NCBI GenBank assembly: GCA_015501055.1
Contig: JADNYV010000475.1
Coordinates: 1-26,029, forward strand
Reading direction: 5' to 3'
Source of the DNA: Mucidula mucida
Taxonomy: Eukaryota > Basidiomycota > Agaricomycetes > Agaricales > Physalacriaceae
DNA length: 26,029 bases
A model generated the notes under the pieces. It ran no database searches, was not told the origin of the DNA, and was given only the letters and a program-made list of their open reading frames with translations. Shown here piece by piece: positions 1-9,162 of the stretch (position 1 is the first letter of the stretch; each line of letters opens with the position of its first letter). The translations under genes were made by a program, and so were the position numbers.

Positions 1-994
1 CGAGTGTGGTGTGTGATACGACGGACGATGCCGCGGTGAGGCTTGGTGGGAGCGCGACTGCGACATCTAGCGCTGCGCAGGCGTCTGGGACGACGGCTGC
101 TGATGACGATGATGATTGTGAAGATGATTCCGCGGACGACGACGACGATGATTGTGAGGACGATGATACTACCATTTCCAGTATTTCTGCGACACCCTCC
201 GCCTCCGCCTCTTCTACGCCTTCCTCTGTCGATGCCAACAATAACGCTGCGGATACTGGAGCCATCACCACCCTCATCGCGCGTCCCACCTCCTCCTCTT
301 CTGCCTCCACATTCCTTCGCGCCGCTCGTCCCTCCGTTGTTGCTAAACGCCAAATTGTCAAAGGCTCTATAAGCCTTGTGCCTATTTCTACTGCCCGGCG
401 TCGACTGCGACCGGAACGGCCGTGGTGGCTTCGGGCGCGAGTGTGGTCACGGTGACAGCGACTGTTACGGAGACGACGACAATGCTGGTGGTTCCCGTTT
501 CGACGGCGACTGCATCTGCGTCAAGCGTCGCTGTTTCTTCGAGTGCCAGCGCCACCCTCGGTGTATCGGCGACTTCCAGTGCCGCCTCTTCAATCGCTAC
601 CTCAGTCATACCACCCTCTTCGGCCGCAGTCGCTACCCCTTCCTCCGCCACGAACCCCTTTCCCTCTTTGAGCCCCGCGTCTGCGATTGCGTCTGGTGCC
701 TCAACAACCTCTGTATCACCTACTATCACTCCCGTGTCCTCATCCGCCGCATCTGCAGCCGCCGCAGCGACGTCCTCCTCCGAAGCGGATGAGGAAGCTG
801 CAGCTGAGAGCTCTGCCAAGGCGAGTCTGAGTAGCAAGCTAGCTGCATCGTCGAGTTCGGCGAGCGCGAGCGTGAGCACTGTTACGCCGGTGTCTTCTGC
901 GACTTCTACATCAGTGCTGAGCACGACAAGTAGTGTCGAGGAGACGGCTACGACGAGCAGCAAGGGAGGGTTTACGTTTGCTACGAGCGTGTAA
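1..994 (+). CDS. Ser/Thr- and Asp-rich protein, probably secreted or cell-wall (3' part)
   Basis: The 5' end lies outside the window. Two open frames cover the region. The first runs from base 3 to about 370 and carries two Asp-rich blocks (around 93-170), then Ser/Thr/Pro-rich sequence. The second runs from about 347 to the TAA at 992-994 and reads KPCAYFYCPAST, followed by a long Ser/Thr/Ala/Val tract. Frame and composition suggest one gene whose frames are joined by a short intron or a frameshift between about 285 and 375. An acceptor at TATAAG (ending 373) would enter the second frame, but the donor is not clear. Low-complexity Ser/Thr stretches of this kind are typical of O-mannosylated fungal surface proteins. 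No catalytic domain is visible and no GPI signal was identified. The antisense ORF at 388-963 is a compositional shadow. Confidence 0.5.
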
Positions 995-1209
995 GATACG
1001 CTTTACTTACATACTGGATATGTTATACTCGATGAGGACTTTATTGTATTTTAGCATACGCTGTATTTACTCTCCTTTACTTTACGTGGATCAAAATAGA
1101 TGATGTCGAGCTTCGAACGGATGTGGTGTGATTTCTTACTTGCGGCGGACGCTTTCGAGGTTGTGTATAACTGGTGTTCAAGTAAAATGTGGCAAGTTCA
1201 AGCAACGGA

Positions 1210-1304
1210 TTCGGATACGGGGAATTGAACCCCGAGCTGCCGCGCACACTTTAGGGAAGGGAAACCAATGAGGGCGGCAATGTTCGCTGTTACACCATAT
1301 CCGA
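1210..1304 (-). pseudogene. tRNA-Glu-like gene with damaged anticodon loop
   Basis: On the minus strand the acceptor halves TCGGATA and TATCCGA pair fully. The T arm (CGGGG, TTCAATT, CCCCG) and the anticodon stem (GCCGC with GCGGC) are intact around an intron-sized insert. Compared with the intact CTC copy at 2045-2129, the anticodon loop is one base short (CCTCA instead of CTCTCA). The D loop reads AACAGCGA instead of AACGGCTA, so the GG pair is lost. It is probably a recently inactivated tRNA-Glu(CTC) gene. Confidence 0.6.
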
Positions 1305-1510
1305 TGGTTGGGTCGGAGGGTGTGGCGAGCATCATGGGATCTTCTGTTCTTGTTCAGCACAAAAGAGGTGATTGTGAGCGCCTGAAAGAGCTGAACGCTG
1401 TAGGATGTAGATGAAACTTCCTGCCCCAGCAAGAAGATGGAGGTGCATGCACGTCGTTGGTTGGGCCTAACAGCTTGTTGACGCGAACAAATTTAACGGT
1501 AAGAGATGCA

Positions 1511-1596
1511 TTCGGATACGGGGATTCGAACCTCGAACCACCAGGGGAAAGACAATACGATCAGAGCGGCAATGTTGGCCGTTATTCCATATCCGA
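1511..1596 (-). pseudogene. Degenerate tRNA-Glu copy in tandem unit 1
   Basis: The acceptor halves TCGGATA and TATCCGA remain complementary. The D stem is broken (GAAT against ACAT), the T stem has an A:C mismatch (CGAGG against CCCCG), and the anticodon stem no longer pairs. It shares all these defects with the copy at 1781-1868, so the damage came before the 270-bp duplication. Confidence 0.6.
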
Positions 1597-1780
1597 TGAG
1601 TGTGGCGAGGATTCTGTTCTTGTTCAGCACAAAAGAGGTGATTGTGAGCGCCTGAAAGAGCTGAACGCTGTAGGATGTAGATGAAACTTCCTGCCCCAGC
1701 AAGAAGATGGAGGTGCATGCACGTCGTTGGTTGGGCCTAACAGCTTGTTGACGCGAACAAAATCAACGGTGAGAGATGCA

Positions 1781-1868
1781 TTCGGATACGGGGATTCGAA
1801 CCTCGAACCACCAGGGGAAAGACAACACGATGAAAGGCGGGCAATGTTGGCCGTTATTCCATATCCGA
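1781..1868 (-). pseudogene. Degenerate tRNA-Glu copy in tandem unit 2
   Basis: This is a sister of 1511-1596, with the same broken D stem and mismatched T stem. It differs in the anticodon region, where CCGCC can still pair with GGTGG around a loop beginning TTTCA. The extra C shifts the stem from its normal place, so a working tRNA is doubtful. Confidence 0.55.
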
Positions 1869-2044
1869 TGAGTGGGTGGCGAAGATCGTGGGATCTTCTG
1901 TTCTTGTTCAGCACAAAAGAGGCGCCTGAAAAAGGAGAACGCTGTAGGTCGAAGGGGGATACACCTTCTAGCCCGGCAAGAAGATCAAGGTGCACTTGGG
2001 GGCCTAACTCGAAGGAATGCCAACAAAAAGAACGCAAATGCCTA

Positions 2045-2129
2045 TTCGGATACGGGGAATCGAACCCCGAGCTGCCGCGTACATTACGAACATGAGAGGC
2101 GGCAATGTTAGCCGTTACACCATATCCGA
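2045..2129 (-). tRNA. tRNA-Glu(CTC) with 13-nt intron
   Basis: On the minus strand the acceptor is TCGGATA/TATCCGA. The D arm is GTGT, AACGGCTA, ACAT. The anticodon stem is GCCGC/GCGGC, the loop is C-T-CTC-A-(intron)-C, and the T arm is CGGGG, TTCGATT, CCCCG, with A as discriminator. The anticodon is CTC. The intron of 13 nt lies after position 37, the usual place in nuclear tRNA genes. The body closely resembles the known yeast tRNA-Glu pattern. A minus-strand T tract (TTCTTTTT) lies about 10-20 nt downstream as a possible Pol III terminator. Confidence 0.85.
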
Positions 2130-2202
2130 TGGTCCGGCAAAGATTGATAGTTTGAACGACGCATCACCTTGAAATGTGAGTTGATGCAGAACAATCGCTC
2201 AT

Positions 2203-2277
2203 TTCGGTTGCGAGGAATTGAACCCACCGAGCTCACACTAAGTACGAGAGGCGGCGTACACGTTACACCATAGTGTG
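2203..2277 (-). pseudogene. Strongly degenerate tRNA-Glu-like copy
   Basis: Minus-strand fragments match the tRNA-Glu body: CTATGGTGTAACG (5' part), GCCGCCTCTCG (anticodon region with CTC) and GGTTCAATTCC (T loop). The acceptor halves no longer pair and the D arm is shortened, so this is a relic. Confidence 0.5.
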
Positions 2278-2431
2278 TAAGGATCATAAAAGCGGATAGA
2301 TGGCAGAACTCTGGTACCATACTTCCTGATCTCTGCACCCTTTGAGATACTACCACACTCGCTGGAAACTGATTCCTAAAAAAGAAAATATACAAAAACT
2401 TTGCAGTACATATTAATCGAAGACGAGCAAG

Positions 2432-2464
2432 GTGGACGGCGATGTGTCCGTTTCACCATACTGT
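2432..2464 (-). pseudogene. tRNA-Glu 5'-half fragment
   Basis: The minus strand contains AGTATGGTGAAACGGACACA, resembling the acceptor-to-D-arm part of the neighbouring tRNA-Glu genes. No 3' half with a pairing acceptor is present. It is a relic of the same amplified family. Confidence 0.35.
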
Positions 2465-2567
2465 AGGAAAAAGCCATCTCGATCCGGGGTTTGTAGGTCG
2501 CAAAAATATACTATGGAATCTATATCCCATCGTCCCCCCAAAGAAAAGATCCAGGTCATGCTCCTAT

Positions 2568-2628
2568 TTGGATACAAGGAATTGAATCCCAGACAAGAGG
2601 GACGATGTTTCCGTTACACCATATCCGA
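2568..2628 (-). pseudogene. Truncated tRNA-Glu-like copy
   Basis: The minus strand has TCGGATATGGTGTAACGG at the 5' end and GGATTCAATTCC plus TATCCAA at the 3' end. About 25-35 nt of anticodon arm, intron and variable region are missing compared with the intact genes. A weaker similar 5' fragment may lie on the minus strand around 2835-2862. Confidence 0.5.
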
Positions 2629-2927
2629 TAGACTACCTGCTGTTGTCCGGAGAACTTGGAAAGCAAGAGGTGACGTCCCGGTGGCAGAAGGGACTCTGTC
2701 GAATGAATTGGTGGGTGGGCACGACTGAGTTGTTTTGAAATCATTCATCCGAGCCTACGTACCTCTTTCTCACTCTGCAAGGCCAAATTCATTGTGTGGA
2801 AGACTGCTTGAAGCATTCATTTCAATGTTATCCGATCTTGGCCCGTTATACCACAACGTGGGAGACTTGATAGTTCGACTGTGGCGTCAAACAGCCCACG
2901 TGGTAGAGCAGCACTCCATGTGAGACA

Positions 2928-3024
2928 TCCGATATGGTGTAACGGCTAACATTGCCGCCTTTCATAGATGCGACTGTTATTGTTATCAACGCGGCAGCTC
3001 GGGGTTCGATTCCCCGTATCGGAA
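2928..3024 (+). tRNA. tRNA-Glu(TTC) with 25-nt intron
   Basis: The acceptor is TCCGATA/TATCGGA, the D arm GTGT, AACGGCTA, ACAT, and the anticodon stem GCCGC/GCGGC. The anticodon loop is C-T-TTC-A followed by a 25-nt insert and C38. The T arm is CGGGG, TTCGATT, CCCCG, with discriminator A. The anticodon is TTC and the intron sits at the canonical 37/38 site. This is the only member of the cluster on the plus strand. Its acceptor stem differs from the minus-strand cluster copies by a compensatory C-G flip and matches the distant copy at 10606-10702. Confidence 0.92.
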
Positions 3025-3039
3025 TGGCTGGGTTTGCTC

Positions 3040-3051
3040 TTTTTGTTTTTT
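3040..3051 (+). terminator. Pol III terminator of tRNA-Glu(TTC)
   Basis: TTTTTGTTTTTT begins 16 nt past the tRNA 3' end, a standard T-run RNA polymerase III stop. Confidence 0.75.
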
Positions 3052-3292
3052 AAAAAAAGGTCACAAAGTGTGGCGCAGTCAATGATCACCTCAACGTGTG
3101 CCACAAAGTCAGCTTGTGTTCAAATAGTCACGCCAGGCCCCAGGGAGGGAGGGCCTCTGAAGGTAATATAAAGTCGTTCACGTCTGATGTCTTGATTATG
3201 ATAGAGTATTCAGTGTTCGGAGGATGAACGTTGACGATAATGATAACAACAGTCCGTTACACAAGTATGGCACTCCACTTCTTCTCCTCTAA

Positions 3293-4979
3293 TTACATTC
3301 GCTGCGGATTAGGTTCACCCCTTGCCGCCTTCAGAAATCCTAGCGGTTTACTAACAGCATCGACCAACGTATGATTATGATCATTCGCCGCATGCCACAT
3401 CGCAAAACCCGCCAACTTCTGGTCCTTGATATACTCCCCCTTCGCCTCCATCGCCACATGATCGTCGTACGAGACCAGCACGTCGTTGTCATAGTCGTAC
3501 ATGTAAGGCTGTCATCATCTCAGTCAGCATTGAAGTTATCCACATTTGGGCGGCGCATACCGTCTGAGAACACTCATCAAAAGTATACGAGAGGTTCTTC
3601 CCAAAAGGCACTTTCCCATCATCCCCTAGATATCCCGCTGTGACCATCGACTTGAACGAAATGAGTCCGTTCTGTACTGCTTCAGTAGTAGTAGGTCGTG
3701 GCACTTTGTTCCCGCACTGGTCCGCAGGGGGGTTATACCGGAACTCCAGGGATGCATTTGGCTGGGGTGCAGAGAAGGAGCCAAAGTGCGGCAAGCTTTG
3801 AAGAGTCGCTGTGAGGCTGAAGTTTGCATACGTCGAGTTGGCGGGCTTGAAGGGTTTGTCGAGTAATGGATAACGTAGGCCGCTGTAGGTGCGCCCGAAA
3901 GCGGCTACACCGACGACGAGCTGATCACGAAGTATCAGTACGGAAAGCGCTAGGATGTGAGAGTTGCTCGCCTTTTCGGGTGCCATCCCGGCGTTCTGCC
4001 ACCCCTCCACTGCGGCGTTCATTGAATGTGGCTCCGAAGGGCTAATTCCAGCGCTCATCGCAGCATCTTCGAGAGAAGCACAACTCGCCAAAGTGGGATC
4101 CTTAATCAGAGGCGCGTTGGGCCCAACCTGATTGTTCAAGGACCGAGGACCGAATATGCCATACGCCATGATCGCTACATGTATACACAGGTCAGGATGA
4201 CATGAGAACTTGAACCCACACACATACCAGTGTGGTTAAGAACGTCAGCGAATGGGACTAGATCCACTCCCGTTCCTGAATCGTTGTCCAGTTTGAATGG
4301 CGTTAACCCCACCGCGGCTGATAGATACAGCCCTTGTCTTTTCTGTCGCAGCAATGTCAACACCGACAAGAAATTCTCGGCGTCAGAACTTGTATTGTTT
4401 AGGCTGCAGGTCGGCCAGTCCTCGTCATCCTCGTTGGGATCCTCCCACGCGAAATCGACGCCACATAGATGATATTTGTCAACGACTTGAAGGATGCTGT
4501 CCGCGAAGGCTCCTTGGGTAGCGTTATCGGCGAGAGAGGATGAAAAGAAGCCGTCATAGACGCCGAATGAAAGAATCGCCGTTTTGCCCTGCATAAAAAT
4601 GAGATTGATGACACACTCTGAACTGCGATAATACGACTACTCACGCGGCCTTTGACTGTATCCGAAAAATCATGGAGGAACGCGTCTCCGACGTCCGAGC
4701 CGTTCTCCGCATGTCCGTTGATTCTGATGTTGGTGGGGTCATTTGGGTCCGCAAGGCTGCCAACCTCTGAGTCAGTGGAAGTCTCGTGGGCCTATAAAGC
4801 AAGACTCACGCAAAAGCATACGCGGCAATCGTATACTTTTCCCATGACACGTTTTGGAAGGACACCGAATCGACGACATACGCCAGGCGAATGTATTGTC
4901 CGTCTGTCGCTTCACGGGTGATCCTGGGTATATATGCTGCCAGAGCAAAGGGAAGGAATGCGACGAGAAGCAGGTTCAT
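3293..4979 (-). CDS. GH18 chitinase-like protein with degenerate active site
   Basis: Five exons: 4979-4810, 4756-4645, 4588-4228, 4174-3561 and 3508-3293, with introns of 52-56 nt, all GT-AG and in phase. The product is 490 aa. It starts with a signal peptide (MNLLLVAFLPFALAAY), so it should be secreted. It follows the GH18 TIM-barrel pattern: a KTAILSFG strand, the catalytic-motif region, AIMAY, VVGVAAFGRTYSG and a late FAMWHAAND with the conserved Trp. The usual DGxDxDWE motif reads CGVDFAWE (residues 136-143): the first and third Asp are Cys and Ala, while Glu143 remains. MxYD reads MAYG (217-220), and SxGG reads SFGV. Loss of these assisting residues usually abolishes or strongly lowers hydrolysis, so it may be a chitin-binding lectin or decoy, or a decaying enzyme. 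Its intact paralogue lies directly upstream on the same strand and shares intron positions. Confidence 0.88.
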
Positions 4980-5455
4980 GGTGAATTTGTTGGGGAGAAA
5001 AAGGAGTAGGGCGAGGTGTTTATGTAGTATACATGGAGATGCATTCCATACTATCGCTTCCCATTCCGATGTTTGACTCGAATTCTTGATCATATGAAGG
5101 AGAATAGTATGGTATGCAAACAGTCCTGTGACGCAAAGTAAGTCCTTCGCATGTCGTAGAAATGGAAAGCACAAGAACATATCGCGGACGGAGGCGTCGC
5201 CAAAGTACGAATTCAGGTCCAGTGGAATGCGATGCAGTACGTAGTGCGAAATCTAATATGATATCCACGAAAAAAACAGTACTGCGAAGAATGATGAGGT
5301 GCTTACAGGATAAACACTTAAACGTACATTCCATATACAATCGTCCACAGTCTGTTGAATAGGTCATGTTCATAGTGGGGAGTGGAAACGAAAGGGCAGT
5401 GCCCGTGGGAAACGATATATGATCCTTCAGTGCTAGCACTACATTGGCCGTTACC
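4980..5455. promoter_or_regulatory. Intergenic region between the two GH18 genes
   Basis: No credible gene is seen; the minus ORF through 5020-5613 is an out-of-frame shadow. The region holds the upstream sequence of the chitinase-like gene and the 3' flank of the next. At about 5265-5340 it carries a diverged copy of a module (AATGATGAG ... AACGTACATTCCAT) that also lies upstream of the other GH18 copies. Confidence 0.45.
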
Positions 5456-7071
5456 CTACAACGCCTCACTAACAGCCCCAACCAACAACACATGATAATC
5501 ACTTGCCGCATGCCACATCGCGAAACCCGCCAACTTCTTATCAACAATATACTTCCCCTTCTCTCCAAACGACCTCTGATCATCATACGAAATAAGTATA
5601 CCATTCTTCTCATCCTGCATGAACGCCTACAGCAATGTCAATACTACTACTACTCGGAATCGGAGAAGAAAAATCCTCACCGTCTTCGTACAATCATCAA
5701 ACACATACGTGACATTATCCGCTGCGGACCCATCGGCCTTGAGATACCCCACATCAACAAGGCCCTCAAACGTGAACACCCCACTATGACTTTGGGGTGC
5801 GCCACATGCATCTGGCGGCCCTTCGCCATCCTTAATATCCGGATACCCCTGTGGGATGGAATGGAACTGTGGGTACGTTGCTATGATACCCTGTGATTTA
5901 TCGTCCACTCCCTCGAGACTGTTGTAGGAGCGCCCATACGCTGGAATGCCCAGGACAATCTGGCACTGCGTGTGTTGGTTGGTCAAGAAGATTGGGGGGA
6001 GATACCTACCTTGTCGAGTGGCATCCCAGCTTTCGTCCACGCGTCAACCGAAGAGTCCGCCGTCAAGATGAACGCATAAGAAGGAAGTGCGCTCTTCATA
6101 CATTCATCTCCCGTCAAAGGTGCGTTGGGCCCGGTCTGATTGTTCGACCAGGAGCCGAAAACGTCGTATGCCATGATCGCTATATCACGAATGAGAATAG
6201 GCATCTTAGACCTAGTCGGAAGGACATACCAACATGATCCAAAACCTTTGCAAAGTCACTCACATCCGTCCGCGGGCTGCCCGTCTCGTCAAGGAACGGC
6301 AACATACCCACAGCAGCCGATATCCCCACGCTCTTCGTCTTCTCATCGCCATCAAGCGCCTTCCTCAGGTCTTTAAGCAGCGCGAGAAAATTGTCCGTAT
6401 CGCTGGCGTCGACTTGGTTACACGGAAGTCCACTGCCACCGGGAAACTCCCAGTCAAAGTCAAGCCCATCTAAACTGTAGTTGGCGACTAGCTGAACGAG
6501 CGCGTTGACAAATGTCGCGCGATTCTGAGCGGCGGATAAGGGAGAAAAGTAAATGGAACCCTGCGATCCTCCCAAAGACACGAAAGCTTTCACATTCTAC
6601 AAGAAACCCTGAGAACGAAGGAACAAATGTTACATGTTGGCGGCGCATACCTTTTCTTTGGCGGTCTTGACGAATAAGCGAAGGTTGTCGGGATTAGTGA
6701 TGCTGATGTATGGAGGATCGGGCATGGTGACGCTACAGTATCGGTAATGATTAACGAGGGGCAAGGTCAATAGGAAGAGACACATACCCAAACGAATAGG
6801 TTAGCATCGTGTAGCTGCCCCATGTCAAATTGTCGAAAGGGACCCAATCGGCTACCCAGGCCGCCTTGATAGGCGACTTGGCCGAAGCAGACGCAGACGA
6901 CGTGGCGGTAGTCTTGGACGAAGTACATGTAGTAGCCCCGGTCTGACGCCTCCGAAATGTCTTATGTCTAGCCATACGCTTGTAAGATAACGGATCGATG
7001 TTGTCGTAATCTGCTGCCAGAGCAGATGAGACGAAAAGGATAAGACTAAAGAAAATGATAAGACGGTTCAT
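5456..7071 (-). CDS. GH18 chitinase, secreted, intact catalytic motifs
   Basis: Six exons: 7071-6788, 6732-6651, 6596-6230, 6179-6010, 5959-5681 and 5626-5456, with introns of 50-55 nt, all GT-AG. The product is 450 aa and should hydrolyse beta-1,4-GlcNAc polymers. It has a signal peptide (MNRLIIFFSLILFVSSALA), then a basic and Ser/Thr-rich stretch that includes KTFRRRQT, then the GH18 barrel. The motifs are KAFVSLGG (125-132), LDGLDFDWE (164-172, with Asp165, Asp168, Asp170 and Glu172), MAYD (247-250), KIVLGIPAYGRSY and FAMWHAASD. The DxxDxDxE and MxYD motifs are complete, so activity is expected. Three introns occupy the same places as in the neighbouring paralogue, so the pair arose by tandem duplication. 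The role could be cell-wall remodelling or chitin nutrition; the sequence does not decide. Confidence 0.92.
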
Positions 7072-7659
7072 GTTAGGGTTGTTGAGAAAGAGATCGTCAA
7101 TGTATAATTTATGTATGACTGAGAAGATGCAGTGCATAATGGTATTCAGAGTATGATAAGCAGAACAATACTACAAAATGATGAGCGTCGGAAGAATGGA
7201 AACGGGCCGAAACGTACATTCATGATCAACGTCCAAGTCACGGTCCAATTCTCGCAGCAGGAAAGCAGTGCTGCAAAGAATGACAAACAGCTCTTAGGAT
7301 GGAAAACACAGGAACATACATTCCATGTTCACTGATTGCCTGCTCCTTCGCGTCTGACCATGGCAAATGGCCCAAAAACGATTCGACGAAAACCGCCAAC
7401 ATTCCTACTGGACGCTGAGCCGCAGAGCGATCTATAGTAGATTTCAATCTCGAGTGTAAGCAAGGAAAAGGGATTGCTCACCCAATTAACGAAAACACGT
7501 GAGATCAACTGGCTGCGAATGAACCTGCCGACGTTGAGATACCGGACTGGGACGCCACGCTTCTCAAACATGAAGCACTAAGCCTCCATGGTGCGCCGCA
7601 CACATCCTTCGATGTCCTTAAAACCCGGATGGGCTGAATGGCACTTTGGATACTTCGCC
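7072..7659. promoter_or_regulatory. Upstream region of the intact chitinase
   Basis: No supported gene. About 7160-7260 contains CAATACTACAAAATGATGAG and a following stretch that closely resembles 8535-8640, and less closely 7885-7945 and 5265-5340. These look like copies of one 5'-flank module carried along by the chitinase duplications. A short minus-strand frame at 7329-7571 has a possible intron but no recognisable product. Confidence 0.4.
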
Positions 7660-8310
7660 CTGCGCTTGTGGAATTATCGTGCACGTCTCAAGGACTGTTG
7701 AGGCTGTCGAATGAGCGCCCGTACGCTGACATACCAAGGACGATTTGTACTGCGTTCGTCCTCAGTCCGCTGTTAACGTGTACGGTCAAAGCGGAAATGC
7801 GCTCGCTGTACATATCACTGCATTCATTACAACAGGTGCAGGTTTCGTATTCACGGCATAAGTATTCGGAATGTCATTGGCCAATCCTACGAAATGATAA
7901 GCCTTGGTAGAATGGAAATGGACAGAAACTTACATTCATCAATATCGACAATGGACCCCAAGGAGAGGAGAGGAAAGCCCTGGAAGATGCATTAGGCCAC
8001 TTTACGTTGTTCAAGGCGGCTCTTACTCTTCTTGGAACGAATTCGACGAAGGAGGAAACCTTGCTCCAATTATCGAACGTGCTGCTGGCCATAGCATTGG
8101 GCGTGGTAACGTTGCCGCTCTGATGGATGTAGTCGTCGCAATGGTATTCCCAATCGTGATGCAATGAGGGTTCTTTAAAGTCTTGCATCTGGCGGTTATG
8201 AGACGCTTGAGAAATATGATGTTCATCTCGAAAGCGCTGTCGTCATCGTAGTCCCCTGCCAGAGCAGGGAAGAGTAAGGCTGAACTTTTGAAGATATGTT
8301 GACCGACCTC
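7660..8310 (-). pseudogene. Remnants of a third GH18 chitinase gene
   Basis: Two islands on the minus strand match the intact chitinase. At about 7690-7745 the strand reads QIVLGMSAYGRSFDSLN, aligning with KIVLGIPAYGRSYNSLE, and then stops. Sequence at about 7790-7850 resembles the DNA around GDECMKSALPSYAF. At about 8235-8290 it reads PALAGDYDDDSAFE, matching the signal-peptide end SALAADYDNIDPLS. The catalytic domain between them is missing or unrecognisable. Order and strand agree with the two functional-looking genes, so this is a decayed third tandem copy. Confidence 0.6.
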
Positions 8311-9162
8311 TTGGCGGGATAGTGGCGAGAGAAAGCGTATGCCCAGATACTGTCGTGCCGAGGGTATATGACATAGGTTTGTACCGAGAACCATATACTC
8401 TTGTCTAGTGATAGGCAGTTCAAAATCGAAGCATCGTATATAAGCGTAACGGACACGCGGAGAGATTTAAAGTGACGTCCATGGGGCAACTGTATTGGAA
8501 CGACGTGTACATGGTATGGTATAAGGAAATCAATACTACAAAATGATCAGCCTCGTAAGAATGGACACGAACAGCAACGTACATTTATCATCAACGTCTC
8601 CCTCTACTAAGTCCGATTCTCGCAGCCAGCTGCCGAGCATGAATGAGTTGAAGCCTGCGGGAACGCGCGAAGACTATGAAGAGCGAGACGACAGCAAAGA
8701 ATATATTGCACGCGACGAATTCGTAAAAGTCTGCGCGTTCTTGGCCGACGATGCGGCCGCATGAGCCCCAGGCAAGGTGCTCGCCGGTAGTGGAATCGGT
8801 CGCTGTCGGCGGGGCTGCTGGGACGGTCGCGTTTGTACAGTGCATTAAGCGCCGGTTACCGAACGGTTGGCAGAATGGTTGACCGAGCTGCGTATATGTT
8901 AACATGGGCGAGATTGTGAGGTGAATAAACGCACTGCAGCAGGCGGACATGGTTCACAGAGACCAAATGGCTGGCATATGAGAGAGTCGTTGGCTGCGTG
9001 CACGAGTTGAAAAAGTCTATTGGGTCGTGAGCATCGTCCTCGACAGCGGCAGGGCGACATACAGGCATAATATCGTTATTGCTGCCAGTCGCCAACGCAT
9101 CGAGGGAAAGGGCAGCGAGCACGTGGCAACTTGACTGCTTGACTCCGTCCTCCACCACCATC
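8311..9162. other. Intergenic region with chitinase-module copy and SRP19 upstream sequence
   Basis: At about 8535-8640 lies a copy of the chitinase 5'-flank module described for 7160-7260. Beyond about 8700 I see no recognisable gene. The minus ORF 8591-8950 has no domain or splice logic. The last 100-200 bp should contain the promoter of the SRP19 gene. Confidence 0.4.

Larger units (their letters stand above)
1342..1880. repeat. 270-bp direct tandem duplication carrying tRNA-Glu-like copies
   Basis: The segment containing TTCAGCACAAAAGAGG recurs 270 bp downstream (1354 and 1624). The same offset holds for the stretch starting ATGAAACTTCCTGCCCCAG (1411 and 1681) and for the GGTTGGGCCTAACAGC stretch (about 1459 and 1729). 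Each unit ends in a degenerate tRNA-Glu-like copy (1511-1596 and 1781-1868). A diverged partial third unit follows to about 2040 and leads into the intact CTC gene. This is local amplification by tandem duplication. Short ORFs inside the units are repeat by-products. Confidence 0.8.

Noticed and set aside
388..963. Long minus-strand frame of 191 aa
   Set aside because: It is a mirror of the Ser/Thr/Ala-rich coding strand; low-complexity GC-rich codons leave antisense frames open.
5020..5613. Minus-strand frame of 197 aa between the chitinases
   Set aside because: It overlaps the last exon of the real chitinase in another frame, and the rest shows no domain or splice support.
8591..8950. 119-aa minus-strand frame with a hydrophobic stretch
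   Set aside because: It overlaps a repeated chitinase-flank module, has no recognisable family and no supporting splice structure.
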